Shown one piece after another: positions 1 through 12,415 of a DNA stretch of 64,000 bases. The stretch comes from Mytilinidion resinicola (taxonomy: Eukaryota > Ascomycota > Dothideomycetes > Mytilinidiales > Mytilinidiaceae): assembly GCF_010093595.1 (NCBI RefSeq), contig NW_022985438.1, forward strand, positions 1,013,435-1,077,434, read 5' to 3'. The notes beneath the pieces were generated by a model. The model worked only from the letters and a program-made list of their open reading frames with translations, did not search any database and was not told the DNA's origin. Positions within the stretch are counted from its first letter, which is position 1. The number at the start of each line of letters is the position of its first letter. A program made the position numbers and the translations under genes.

Positions 1-677
1 CGCTGTGTCGGGATGCTGTCGCTATCCTGCCTGTCAACCCGCCTGCATCTGTGATCTGTGCCTGTTGCTCGTCTCTTGACGAGGACCGCGATGGCCTCTG
101 GTAAACAGTATCCCCCTCTTCAGGCTCCATGCTTCGGAGGCAGGTGGGCGCACTGCCAGAGAAAGGCCCTTTGCGCCGCACGCTCCAGCCCTAATTTCGT
201 TTCGCTGCACGGCCGGACGCAGACTCTCGACGAGCCCTCCGCCCAGGTCGCTAGGCAGCCCCAACTCGGTGTTCGCCATGTCAGTGCCAGACGGCGGCCA
301 GAGGTGGCCATGCCATGAATCTGAACGCAGCGCACATGTCACCTCACCAAGATGCTGTGTGTAGGAGATGCTCGTGAGGAATAACACGAGGAAATGCATT
401 GCTGTCAAGATATCCGACCGTTGACCCAAATCGTCCATCCGCCAAGAATTGCACTGAATGCCGTCGAACACAAAACAGAAGCCTCCCATTGAGCCGGAAG
501 GCAGGCAACATGACCACTTTTTGCCCTATCTTACAGTGCCCGGAAAGTACAATGTCCCTAGTGAAAGCCCAGGAAACTGCTCTGGGTATTATCGACCATC
601 AAAGGTAAGAAACTCGCATCAGTAAATCGAAATCGCGTAAACGCCGTTGCAGTTGACCATCGCCGCCGCTGTCCGTC
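1..677. other. Left edge, no supported gene
   Basis: Open frames exist on both strands, but none carries a recognisable domain and none joins to a neighbour through plausible splice sites. Part of it is presumably the 3' flank of the G-gamma gene that ends just to the right. Confidence 0.5.
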
Positions 678-1063
678 TCACATGACAACGCAGCAGCCGT
701 TGGATTGTTGCGGGGCGTACGGGTCTTCGCGCTTGTCGATCTGGCAAGAGGTCAGCCATGTGTTGCGCGCGATATGGAAGAATACGTACTGTGCCCCATC
801 GCGATGGCACCATCCAGTCCTTGGGCTCTTTGTCCGTGAACGCAATGAGGCTGTAGATATCCGTTAGCGATGATCTTCGTAGTTATGGCACTCGGACAGG
901 TCGCCTACTCCATGGATGCTTCCGACACAGGTATCCGGCGGCGGTCCAGATCCTCCTTGAGCCTCGCGTTCAGCTCTGTTAAGCGGCGCAGCTTGAGCTC
1001 GGCCATGCTCTGCTTCTTGCTCTTGCCATCTCCACCAGCGCGGATTTCGTAGGGTGCAGACAT
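678..1063 (-). CDS. Heterotrimeric G-protein gamma subunit
   Basis: This 92-residue protein is the gamma partner of a G-beta subunit and acts on the inner face of the plasma membrane. I read three exons: 1063-909, 850-790 and 740-678, joined through GTAGGC/CTACAG and GTACGT/TTGCCAG introns with phases that match. The N-terminal helix carries KKQSMAELKLRRLTELNARL, typical of the G-gamma coiled coil. The C-terminus reads IDKREDPYAP and ends in CCVVM, that is, a CaaX box (CVVM) for prenylation with a second Cys beside it that could be palmitoylated. The length and both ends fit fungal G-gamma proteins closely. It lies head-to-head with eIF3a, so the 0.8 kb between them probably holds both promoters. 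The reading frame looks like unrelated low-complexity ORFs until the introns are removed. Confidence 0.93.
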
Positions 1064-1887
1064 GGCGAGGCGCGATATGGCAGCGGACTACGGGCGGGTC
1101 TGTGATCAGGACGCAAGGCGTGCGACGGCCGCGATGAGTCGATTGTGGGAGAGCGTGAAGGTTCGGACGTGAGGAGGGCAGGCGGTGATGGTGCGACGTG
1201 AGGCCGCTGCAGCGAAGAGAGGGGGAGGCAGCCCGAAGGAGCGAGGCTGGCCGGCTGGTCGGGGAGGAGCGCGCCCGTAAAGAGAGCGACGGCTTTGGCA
1301 GCGCCTGAGGCAATTGGAGAGCCTCCGTCCGGTGATGGAAGTGGAGCGTGTGGTGGAGGACGGGTGGAGTGGAATCGCTGTCGAGGTGCTGGGGAGAACA
1401 CGACCAGGAGCAGCCCGACGAGGAGGTTGTCCGCCGATGCCCTAGGCCGAAAGCAGACCGCAACGGCACAATTTGGGCGAGCCTCTGATTCGCGGCGCCG
1501 GGCTGGCGGTGAGCAGCGGCCAGAGGATGGACGCGCGATGCTGCAGCTGCGTCACAGGCCGGCAGGCCGGGCGTGTTGCTGTCTCTGATCTGCCCTCCAG
1601 TATGGCGAGTGCGCGGTGCCTCTCTGCACGCTGCAGCAGGGAAAGTTCGCGGGAAAGTGGATGGTGGAAGACGAAGAGTCACGTGCTCCCGAAATAACTC
1701 CGCCCACGGCCGCACTCTACGCACTTCTTGGCGTTTTGAATTCGACCTCTGCCAAACCTCAACACCACGGCCTCATCATCGCCGCCACGCCCGCACGCCC
1801 GCACGCCGCTCCACACCCGCCACCACCCCGCTGCTTCCGCCTTCTGCACCCTGAGCAGACGGGCGCTTGCGCTCTCCTCCCGCAGTC
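1064..1887. promoter_or_regulatory. Shared upstream region of G-gamma and eIF3a
   Basis: This 824-bp interval separates two divergent start codons. It is GC-rich in its left part, and the stretch just before the eIF3a ATG is rich in C and in CCGCC/CACGCCCGCACG motifs. I see no clear TATA box. Long ORFs on the minus strand here are GC-driven and not supported as genes. Confidence 0.5.
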
Positions 1888-4800
1888 ATGGCGCCCCCGC
1901 CGGGCTCGAAGCCCGAGAATACCTTCGTGAGTCTCCTTTGATTGTCTCTGTGCCGGATGCGGCAAGCCCCTCGCGGCGACGTGCAGAAGCCAGAAAGGCG
2001 TAGGAGGACATCTAGCTGACTGCCCAAGAAACGTGCACAAGAACTCATCGGCGTCGGCCAGAGTTCAGCGGCCTTGTCGCTGCTCCACGAGCATGTCGTC
2101 TCCAAGCGGACTCGCAGCAGCCCTATCGCCGCTCTCGAGCCGGTGATGTTGCTGTTCGTCGAGCTCTGCGTCAACCTCCGGAAGGGCAAGCTCGCAAAGG
2201 ATGGCCTGTACCAATACAAGAACACAGCGCAGAACACGAATGTCGGGACTATCGAGGTATGCAACCCCCCGGCTCCATTATTCGGCAGGCAGCATCTGAC
2301 AATAAATTTTCACAGCTCGTTTTCAAAAAATTCATCTCGCTGGCTGAGGCAAAAGTCACCGAGGCCCAGGCCAAGGCCGATGAGATCCAGTCCACCCTGG
2401 AGCCCAGCGATGCCCAGAATGTCGACGACCTGGAAGCCTCAGAAACCCCCGAATCCATCCTTCTGTCCACCGTGTCGGGCGAGCAATCTCGAGACCGTAC
2501 CGACCGCGCTATCGTGACGCCATGGCTCAAATTCCTATGGGAGACATATCGCACTGTGCTGGACATCTTCAAGAACAACGCTCGGCTGGAGATCATGTAC
2601 CAGACCACCGCTCACCAGGCATTCCAGTTCTGCTCCAAGTACGCGCGCAAGACCGAGTTCCGCCGTCTGTGTGAGCTGCTCCGGAACCATCTCCAGAATG
2701 CGGCCAAGTTCTCGTCGCAGATGCACGCCATCAACCTCAGCGACCCAGATACCCTCCAGCGCCATCTCGACACTCGCTTCCAGCAGCTCAACGTGGCAGT
2801 CGAGCTTGAGCTCTGGCAAGAGGCTTTCCGAAGTGTTGAAGACATTCATACACTCCTCAACCTCAGCAAGCGGCCGGCGAAGAACATCATGATGGCCAAT
2901 TACTTCGAGAAGCTGACCCGGATTTTCCTCGTCAGCGAGAACTACCTCTTCCATGCCGCTGCGTGGAGCAGGTACTACAACCTGCTGCGCCAGTCTGCGG
3001 CGGCTGTAGCCTCTGGACAAAGCCTGAAGAAGGACAATCCTTCCGTTACCGAGGCCGACATGACGAAAGCCGCCTCGTATGTTCTGCTTTCTGCCCTGTC
3101 CATCCCAGTCATCAGCACCTCCCGGTCTCGCGGCGCTCTAGTCGACGTGGATGAAGCTAGGAAGAACAAGAACTCGCGTCTCACCAACTTACTTGGCATG
3201 TCGCAAGCGCCTACCCGTGCCATCTTGTTCAAAGACGCCCTCAGCAAGGGTCTGTTGAGTAGAGCTCGGGAGGAAATTCGGGAGCTGTACAACATCCTCG
3301 AGGTTGACTTCCATCCCCTCTCCATCTGCAAGAAGATTTCCCCCATCCTTGCCAAGATTGGAGCCGATGAGGAGATGAAGAAGTATGTCGGCCCTCTTCA
3401 GCAAGTCATTCTTACCCGCTTGTTCCAGCAACTTTCGCAAGTCTACGACTCAGTGCAGATCCAATTCGTTCTTGATCTCGCCCAATTCCCAGATCCATTC
3501 CAGGTCACTACTGGCGTGATCGAAAAATTCATCATGAACGGCTGCAAGAAGGGTGACCTGGCTATTCGCGTCGACCACGCCGCTGGCATTCTCACCTTCG
3601 ACTCAGATGTCTTCTCCTCCGCAAAAGCCATGCATCCCGGAACTAGCGCTGGTTCCGCCGAGAGCGACAAGAGCTCTGTGCAACGCCTTCAAAGCACGCC
3701 CGCTGAGATCGTTCGCTCCCAGCTCACCCGTCTGGCGAAAGCCCTCTATGTCACCTGCCAATATGTCGATCCCGCCTTCAACGAGGAGCGTATCAAGGCT
3801 AAGGAAGCCGCCCTCCTCCGAACTGCCGAGGGCGCTGAACACGAGCACCAGGAAACTTTGGCCCGCCGCGACATTATTCATCGCAAGAAAGAAGCGGCGT
3901 CAAACGCCCTCGCGGCAAAGGAAAAAGAGGAAGCCACTCGCAAGCGCATCCGCGCCCAGCAAGTCCTCGAGGCCGAGACGAATCGTCTTGCTGAAGAACA
4001 GCGCGAGCGTGAGAAGAAGAGGCTACAGGCGGAACAGGCACGGGTACAGCGCGCGGAAATTGAAAAGCAACTCGATGAGCTCAAGAAGGGCACTAAGGTT
4101 GACATCGACATCCCCACCGATATCTCTGAGCTCGACTCCACTCGCATCCGCGCTATGAAACTCGCTGCGCTAGAGAAGGAAAAGAACATTCTCGGCGAAC
4201 AGCTTCGTATTGCAGGCAAGCGTATTGACCATCTGGAGCGCGCGTATCGACGTGAAGAAGTCAAGCATCTGCAAAAAGACTACGATGAGCAGAAGAAACG
4301 CGACGAGGCTGCATATGAGAAAGCCAAGGCCGAAGAGCTTAGGGAGTCTGAGCAAAAGCACAGGGAGGACGTCGCGCTCAAACATCGTCTTTCACGTCTT
4401 GTGCCTGTATACCAGACATTCATAAACGACGTACGCGAGCAGAGGAAAACCGAGTTCGAGAAGCGTAGGAAGGCTGCCGAGAAAGAGCTCCAGGCTAAGA
4501 TGGCTGCACGTGTCAAGGAAGTCAAAGAGACACGAGCAAGAGAGAAGAAGGCGAGGGAAGAACAGGAGAGGTTGGAGAGGGAGGCCGAGGAAAAAGAACG
4601 AGCAGAGGCAGAGGCGGCGGCAGCAGCAGAGGAAGAGAGACGACAACGGATGGCCGAGGAGAAGGCTAAGAGAGACGAGCAGAGAAAGTACGTCACTCAC
4701 AAAGCGAAACGTTCATTAACTTTGTTGCTAATTATCTGCAAGGCATCTCGACGCGCAAGCAGCTCTCCAACGTCAACGCGAGGAGGAAGCAGAAGCCAAA

Positions 4801-5400
4801 CTCTTGGCCAAGAAGAAAGGGTTGGCTCCCGAACGCCCCATTTCACGCGATCTACCCTCCGACCGGGCACCACCTGCCATTGGCTCATCTGGTCGGCCGC
4901 CATTGGTGCTGTCAGGTAACAAGCCTTCCTGGCGAGAACGTGAGGCTGCGAAAGCATCCTCATCTCAGTCTCCGGCTCCCGCCGACTCAGAAGCAGCAGC
5001 GCCACCACCAGCGAGGCGGCCCGGTGCCTTCGTGCCACCTGCCCTTCGCGGTGGCGAGGACCGCAGCCCCGCCCCGCCTGGCGCACCAGGTGGTGGCTGG
5101 CGTCCTCGAGAAGGTAGCGGTCGCGGCCGCGAGCCGCGAGATGAGTCTCCCGCCGTTGGAGGCCGCTACGAGTCGCCAGCAGCAGGCAGTCGCTTCGCAG
5201 CGAGAGGCAGTCTCCGGGACAGCGGCGATCGGAATCGGACACAGAGCCCTACAATCGCTGGCAAATTCATGCCTCCAGCACTTCGCGGCCGACAGGAGGG
5301 TCGGGAAGCTGAGGAACCTAGGGAAGCTCCTCTGCCGCCACCACAGGCTTCGAGCGATGGAAAGTACAGGCCAGGCATGTTCAAGCGGACACAAGGTTAA
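1888..5400 (+). CDS. TIF32: Translation initiation factor eIF3 subunit a
   Basis: eIF3a is the scaffold subunit of the cytosolic eIF3 complex that loads mRNA onto the 40S ribosome. Four exons fit: 1888-1926, 2029-2256, 2316-4687 and 4743-5400, giving 1098 residues, the usual fungal size. The N-terminus [13 protein letters not shown] joins KRAQELIG and then the conserved [14 protein letters not shown] and [18 protein letters not shown] blocks. A PCI-type region follows (about residues 400-490, [20 protein letters not shown]). A long charged coiled coil covers roughly residues 560-890. The tail is rich in Pro, Arg and Gly ([12 protein letters not shown] and a second PPALRG). The third intron has no in-frame stop, so a naive reading runs through it into a wrong C-terminus. 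The start fits because the first exon encodes the family's Pro-rich opening. Confidence 0.96.
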
Positions 5401-7306
5401 AAATGATGAAAGTTCTCTCTTTTTCTTATACTCTCTCAGGGCCGGGGCAACAGTGGATTGGAGTCCTCATTGTTGAAATCTTTTTCCCCTTTTTGTCTCT
5501 GTCTGTTGACCACCCCTCTGGCTGGACTTTATTAGTGTCCGCTGTGCTGCTAGTTTCCTTTTGGTAATTCCATAACATAAAATATCGATCACTAGCCCCC
5601 CCTTTTCGATTGAGCAGTGGTGAGTGTGAGATGCCTTGCCGTGAGGTTCTGTACAAGTTTCCCACCGTTGCATGTGACGCCTATTGGGTTATGATATGTG
5701 CTGTTGTCGATCTTCGCTGACGGCCATTGGCGGCTGAGAGCTCTGAGACGTAAGCTGGAGGATCGCCGGGCCCATAGGCACAGCTTACTAGAAGAGTCTA
5801 CAGCCACTCTCCAGCACGTCGTAAGAGTGTCTGCCGCAAATCAGTGAGACCAGCTGAAAGATTGGTGGATACAGGGTGTATACGTATGGATTGTATGTTG
5901 TGTAACCTTGAGGTACCCAATTTGTAAGTGACAAACACTAAGTTTACTACGATAGTGCCACTGAATGCTGAGTCCCAATATAAAGGGCCCTATGAGCGAA
6001 TGAAGCCGCTGAAGCGCGTGCCGGACTCCGCTGCCCTTGCAAATGCGCCCTTCGGATGCTCATATTACCGTTGACAGGGCATTGTTCAGGATGATATAAA
6101 GACGGACTGAAGCCCACCAGCAGTCCGTTTCTCAGCTACGATCCACTTTCTGATGTTTGAAATCTGCTCAGGCAAAACTACTGTGGACAACTTTTGCGCG
6201 AAAGCATGAAGAACTTCGATCTCTTGTCCTCGCACTTGGCACTTACTAACCCGGCTTCTTCCATATACGCCTTCAAATCCAATGAAAGATACCTAGGGCT
6301 CAACCTCTCGCACTGCAGCGCCCTCGCAGCGCCCTCGCTGTCATTCGTAGACCGCAGCACCAACACCGGAATTAGACTTCCGTTTCCGAATCTTTCCACG
6401 CCGCTTTCCCCTCCAAGACCACATCGCAGACTGGAATAAAACAGCTGACAGCTGTGGAATTGATTCTCGATTCCAGATACCGGGTCTCTGCCGGAATGCC
6501 TTTGTAGTCTCAATATGCCTCCCAGAATAAGCGCTAATCCGAGTGCGCTAACCCCGATGCGGAAATCTTATAAAGCAATTTCAACCACATTAGGATTACG
6601 ATCTTACCTTATATTCTCTCTGAAGCAGTTGAAGACTGCTCAGGAGCCTACTTTCGACGCATAGTCTCTTCCCCTGCCAATAGAACGCACGCGGGGTCTA
6701 TCTCAACACCGGAACTAAACCATAATTCCACCACTCGCTTTCTCTCCAGCTTCCCGTCGATATTCCGGTATCTACGCTTCCTAGCATGAAGCTTGGCATA
6801 CAGTCAGAGATAAACCAGTGATGTCCCCTCAAAGTTAGTAAATCCCCAGACGTCTAGGCAGCTAGCCCCCCACCTTGCAGGACCAACCCTGGTGCATGGA
6901 CACTGCATGAGACAGCTAGCCCATTCCTAGTACCTAGGTTATGCGGGGATTGGCCCGTGCAGCTCAACATGCATTGATCTTCTCCGAGATCAAGTGTTTT
7001 GCGGGGATGGAATCTGGGGTTTACTCCGCAGTGCTAGATAAGTCTAGATCCCTGGTGGCAATACCACACCGTGATGTTGGCTCTACAAGCGCCCGCTGAG
7101 TCGTCTTCGGGCTATCGGGTGATTGTGTAATATTGGTCTCGTGTTATCGACTATATCTGCTTCGATTCTGTCGTTGTGGGTCACCGTGAGGCCCCCAGTT
7201 CGAAAGACTTCTTCCCTCCTTGCACATTAGAGATCGTCTTATTTATGCACGTGTGCGATAACTAGGCTACTATCGACGGAGTAGACAGCTCCTACAGATC
7301 ACCAAC
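5401..7306. other. Intergenic, no gene seen
   Basis: This 1.9-kb stretch lies between the eIF3a stop and the MFS start. Open frames are short and lack recognisable domains. I could not identify an RNA gene or repeat. Confidence 0.5.
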
Positions 7307-9367
7307 ATGTCGGACAATAGCTTGTCTAATGAGAAGGGGGATATTAGCACAACTGAACGCGTCGATAATAATTTGAGAGTAAGGACGGAAGATGAGGAAT
7401 ACAAGTTCACGTTTGGCAAGTTCCTTGCCGTACTGGTAAGTACCATTGCATTCTTCCTTCGTTGTGTTCCTGTCAGGAGAACGACAAGCTAACATGAAAG
7501 TAGTCATTCCAACAAGGCTACATGGCTGATGTATTTGTGATCATAATGAGCTCCACCATCCTACTAGATATCAATCGCGACATCGGCCCGAACCCAAACT
7601 ACACCTGGGTCGCCATTACGCCCACTCTAGGAGCTGCTGTCGTCTCGCCTTTAGTCGGGAGGATGTCTGATATCTTCGGCCGACGAAACTTTCTTCTCGT
7701 AGGCAACCTTTTAGGTCTCATTGGATGTGCAATCGCAGCCACAGCACACAACATCAACGTCATCATCGGCGGCTCCGTGTTGATTGGTATCGGTAGCGGC
7801 CTCCATCAAACTGCCTGGGCTTGTCTGGCTGAGGTCGTCCCGAAACGCGCTCGATCGGTTGCGTCCGGGTTCTTTGAGAGTACGCTTGCGCTTGCGCAAG
7901 CTTTTGGCCCCGTCATCGGTAAGTGATTCATCTCCGTTTCTGTAACGCTTCCACCCTCTGGAGTCCTTCAACCCGGTCAAGATTACTGCAGTTCAGTACT
8001 AATCAACATACACAGCTACCGTCTTTGTCAAACATGCGTCATGGAGAGCCATCTACTGGCTTCCTTTCGCCATGAACTGCTTCGCGGGTGCCTTGGTCTT
8101 CTTCTTCTATCATCCCGTCAATCAATACATCCGAGAAGAAGGCAAGACCGTTTGGCAGCAGGCCGTCGCCCTCGACTGGGTCGGCACTTTTCTCCTCGTC
8201 TCAGGGCTCGTCTTGTTCCTCCTAGGCATCACCTTCGGAGGCAGCCAGTTCCCTTGGGTATCCGCAGGCACACTGGCCCCCTTGATAATCGGCTTCGTCC
8301 TGCTGGTCATCCTCGGATTCTACGAAGCGTACGCCGACATCACATATCCCATCTTCCCGCCCGCCATCTTCAAACTCATCCGCGGCTTCACCGTCGTCTT
8401 GGTCAGCGTGTTCCTGGTGGGCATGATTTACTACGCTACGGCAGTTCTTTGGGCCGAGCAAGCCGGTGTCATTTTCACGACAGACCCGCTGAAGGTTGGG
8501 TGGTACGCGGGAGCAGTTGGGATGGGTGGACTGCTCTTCGGGTCACCATGTGGATATATCTTCAAAGCGGTCGGCCACGCTCGCATTCTCGTCACCATCG
8601 CCGTCGGGGCTATGGCGCTCTGCTGCGGCCTCCAAGCAATCGTCAGTACGTTTACCCCATCTCCCGCCTCCCTCCTCTCAACGCCCCTTAACTAACCACT
8701 CTACCCGGCAGCCCCCGGCTCCCACATCGCCTCGACCATCCTTGTCGTGCTGATCGGCGGCTTCCTCTCCGCCGCCAACGTCTTCCAAGTCACCATCGTC
8801 CAGCTCACCGTCGCCCACGAGTACATCGGCGTAAGCACCCCATCCCCCATCCCCCATCCCCCATCCCCCACTCCCCTTAACCCAGTCCGCATCTCCTAAC
8901 CCGCCGCGCTCCAGGTCGCCAGCGCCCTCATCACCACCGCGCGCTCCGTCGGCGGCTCCGTCGCCACGGCCATCTACACCTCGATCCTGAAGAACAAGCT
9001 CGTCGCCTTCATCCCCAAATACCTCGCGCTGCCGCTCGCGCTCGCCGGCGTCGCGCCCGTCTCGCTGCCCGCCGTCATCGGCGCGCTGACCACAGGCACC
9101 GGGCTCGAAGCGCTGGCGACGCTGACCCCGCAGCAGCTCGAGGTCGGGGTGTACGGGCTCAAGGAGAGCTACGCGCACGCGTTCCGGGTGGTGTATCTGG
9201 TGACGATTGCGTTTGGGGTGCTGGGCACGATTGCGGTGTGCTTTACGGCGAATGTGGGCCATTTGATGACGCGGAAGGTGGATATCAGGCTCGAGGAGGG
9301 GGCGCATTTGCATGGGGCGGTGGATACGGGGGAGGGGCATGTGATTCATCATGGGGAGAAGGTGTGA
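7307..9367 (+). CDS. MFS efflux transporter, TRI12/siderophore-like
   Basis: This is a 14-TM-type major facilitator of the fungal efflux group that includes trichothecene pump TRI12 and siderophore transporters. Five exons fit: 7307-7435, 7504-7918, 8016-8645, 8712-8830 and 8915-9367, giving 581 residues. The sequence shows the loop 2-3 signature GRMSDIFGRRNFLLVGN, the motif RARSVASGFFES, and many hydrophobic segments, for example LVSGLVLFLLGITFGG and FTVVLVSVFLVGMIYYATAV. The C-terminal half has SALITTARSVGGSVATAIYTS, which is typical of this family. Substrate cannot be told from the sequence, and no biosynthetic cluster lies beside it. The fourth intron holds a short run of CATCCCC repeats. 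The last exon is distinctly GC-rich. Confidence 0.9.
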
Positions 9368-10829
9368 GGAGAGAGTGAAGGGGGGGGGTTTGTGGACTGT
9401 GATGTTATATGCTGTAGGTACTTCGATTCAAGTAGTTTAATGAGATTTGTGCGGTTTTAGTTTGATGGGTGTGCGTGATGAGGTGGCTTGGTGTAATGTT
9501 GGAGAGTTTTAGGGTGGAGATGAGGGGGAGGTGGGTGTGAGTTAGTGTCACGGAACTAGGAGCTGTAGGCCGTGTACGTGATGTATTGGATGATGATGAT
9601 AGAGAAGAGAGAGGTCTGAGGAAGGCGAGGCTATATACAAGAGGTGACACGTGCCTGCCGTAGCCCTCACCACTACTCCCTGACAGTTAGCGTCTCACTA
9701 CATGCGCTAGGGTGCCCCAGGAGGCATGGACTTTGTCGCGTGACAGGAAAAGGAGACGCTGCACATGTTGTATTTGATGTAGAGAAAAAGGATGTAAAGA
9801 AGAGGACAAGGATGTATGACGGAGTACGTATTCTTAGCCAGCTAGCCTACGGAGTATAGTACGGTTAGCTCGGCTACCTTGATATAGAACACGGTTCCTA
9901 TACTTAGCCCACACATTTCTACGGTACGGCTACGTAAGCCTCCACACACACAGAGTATATATACGGCGTACGTAGCCTAGATAGATGCTCATCCAATACA
10001 TCACTTACCTCGTTCAATGCATTGTTTCACCTCTATCCTCAATGTAGAAGGTAAGGATACAGAGGTGACGTGCTCCTAATACATCTACAACGCTCCTCCG
10101 TAATAAACTTAATCATCGTCTACGACTCCAAGGTCTCGAAGGTGGATATACATCCATCTCCTTAACACGCAATGAGCTACACATGTAGAAATGGCACAGC
10201 TCAGCCAAGCCAGGATGACGGCGATATATCCAACCTCCACCTCCACAGTATCGAATGTAATGAATTGCACAATATCAGCTGTGCTAGGCACTGCTGCTAC
10301 CGTATGCTGCCACAACGCCGCCATAAGCGAAACATAGTGATGATACTATTACGGAGACCAGCAGGAGCCACACGGAAATCCGATAGATCCAGGATTGATC
10401 GATCCGAGGTCGATGCTCGGAACTTTGCAAGGGATTATCATCCCAATGGGAATGGACTCTCGCTAAACCGCAAAACGTGATGATGGAAGATGGTAGGGAT
10501 GTAAGACTTGAGTAGTGCTTAGTTACCGAGTGTTTGGATACACGTCCCAAGTACTTACATCAAGCCCGGAAATAGCACATCGTTCTTGAAGTGATCCATT
10601 ATACCAAGCAGACTCAATGGGTCCTCTGCAGTTCCGATGCGGTCACGAAACGCACCTCTTCCCTCGGCACACACTCTCTTTGCCGAAGGGTCTTTGCTGA
10701 CACAAAGCCCAAAATATCCGATTCGGACCTCAAGCTGTGCAGTTGCGGTTTTATTCGTGACTATGGCAGCAAGGGTGGCGTTGAAGCGATGATCGAAGTC
10801 TTTCGTTGAGTGGCTTTGATAGGACATCG
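9368..10829. other. Gene-poor, TA-rich intergenic DNA
   Basis: No gene is supported. The stretch at 9830-10000 is rich in TA and TACG steps (tacggagtatag, gtatatatacggcg). A short inverted repeat (CACCTCTATCCT at 10028-10039 against AGGATACAGAGGTG at 10053-10066) could form a small hairpin. This looks like old repeat remnant. Confidence 0.4.
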
Positions 10830-11113
10830 ACTCGGGTTGTAACAGCTACAACCTAGGATCAACAACTCATACGGTTCACGGTCACCTACGTACAGACTTG
10901 GAGTTGCTGGCATAGTAGCTGCCTACATGCCTAGCCAGTTACAACTTCTACAGAGAGGGGTTGGGGTACGGTGGCCTACCCTGCCTAATGCTGCCTACTG
11001 CTGCCTCCAATTAGTGCTTCTGCCTATGCATACAGTCACTTCCTACGTAGTATATAGTTTGGCCTTCGGGCCCCCGAAATAAGACAGAGTTCACATCAAT
11101 TTTCAACCTGAGT
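10830..11113 (+). repeat. LTR-like insertion, copy A
   Basis: A 284-bp element starts ACTCGGGTTG and ends CAACCTGAGT, which are imperfect inverted repeats of each other. It is flanked on both sides by the 5-bp direct repeat CATCG (10825-10829 and 11114-11118). Its first 66 bp and last 35 bp or so match copy B at 48758-49073 almost exactly, while the middle has diverged. A TATATA motif lies about 60 bp before the right end, as expected of an LTR promoter. The 5-bp duplication and the size point to a solo LTR. The termini are not the usual TG...CA, so a small non-autonomous transposon is the alternative. Strand is assigned from the TATA position. Confidence 0.8.
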
Positions 11114-12415
11114 CATCGAAAGAATATATATTCGCCGAAGGAATTGCGTTGAGTGAGGTAAGCTACCCAGTAGTAGAAGAACTGATGAGGTAGAGTCAGA
11201 ATTGAGCAGGCCTTGCACACGGCCTCAATACATACCTTGAATCAGGATCGATATTGCTATTAATATCATGTGGGTTTGGTAAAATTTCAACCAGGCTGCG
11301 GTCAATCAGTTATGTGATCGCCGAAACAGGAGTCCGACCCTGTCCACGGCTACCTTACCGCGATGGCGAAAACGTCGCAAAAGCCTTGGCAATACCCTCA
11401 TCTGGATGATTGAATCTTGCTTTGCACGGAAAAGTGATGAAATTGGCGTCAAAGGCTTGAAATATCGAGTGGTAGGTCGATTCGAAGGACATATGCCCCA
11501 CAGCGCGTATGCAACATCTCCCGAGAACTAATATGTTGTGCCTTGTTGTTCAGTTTCAGCCTCCTCCCTCTCGTCCATTCTAAGATGTCGCACGGTTTTC
11601 TATTAGTCGAAGCAAAGTTGTGCTTCTATGGAGGAATACTATTAGTATCACTATTCGGTCGCATACAGCAACAGGTCATTAATCTGTGCGCACCCATTTA
11701 CCACTGTTTGGGGTACCCACATGGGTTTCCAAAAACCTAGGCACGATGTCAAGTTTCAGACGGTGCAAATTAGACTGCCTCTTGACTAACTGGCTACTTA
11801 CTAGCTGGCCCGCTCCTCACAGTGGTGTCGAGTGAGCAAGATTAGAGCCAAGCAGTGATAAATTCGTGTGCCCTGGCTTATGGTCTAGTACTGTTCTACA
11901 GATTATATCTGGGTAACGGTGAAACGTTGCATGTGCAACGTGTCATATTCGAAGATGTGATGCGGTGGGCACAAACATTGAGAGGTCAAATCCCTGGCAT
12001 TTATACGGCAAAAGTTCTATCATTAGTTGTCTGCGCCCATTATACAGATACCACACTGCCACTAGCAAGTTCTGAAGCTCAGGCAAGAAAAGCAACATGG
12101 AGGGGCCCATCTCCTCCGCTTCACGGTCCGTCTCATCTCCCACGATAGCAAGAGAAACGGCACCTCAACCTTCGTCGGGCAGGACTGTAGAAGAGAATGA
12201 AACGCACGTAAGGGCTGCAAGAGAGGACCTTGCCAGAAGCGATGCGATAAGAACAAATCCAGAAGCCGCGGAAGTCAGTTCTATAGGTCAGTAGGTTGAA
12301 AGCCCTGCGATTCGGGATAATCGGATCGTTGAGGAGTTCTCGTGCCTCATCTCCCGCCTGAGGGTCCGCCATCTTGTCCAGATAAGAGCCAGCCCGGACA
12401 CAGAATGCTGGTCGG
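11114..12415. other. Intergenic, possible upstream exons of the CorA-like gene
   Basis: No gene is certain. An open frame at 12097-12294 ends just after a good donor-like site (GTCAGTAGG) and could be an upstream exon of the membrane protein gene to the right, but I found no confident acceptor. Confidence 0.35.

Noticed and set aside
864..1724. Long minus-strand open frame of 286 codons
   Set aside because: It overlaps the three-exon G-gamma gene in another frame and is composed of GC-driven Arg/Pro/Ser runs without a domain.
4688..4919. eIF3a continuing past 4687 to a stop at 4919
   Set aside because: This reads through an intron; splicing 4687 to 4743 restores the conserved tail.
5401..7306. 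Small open frames in the intergenic stretch
   Set aside because: All are short, overlap on both strands and lack splice-linked partners or domains.
10830..11113. Hairpin DNA transposon (MITE) explanation for the LTR-like elements
   Set aside because: The inverted termini are short and imperfect and the duplication is 5 bp, which fits LTR integration better; not fully excluded.
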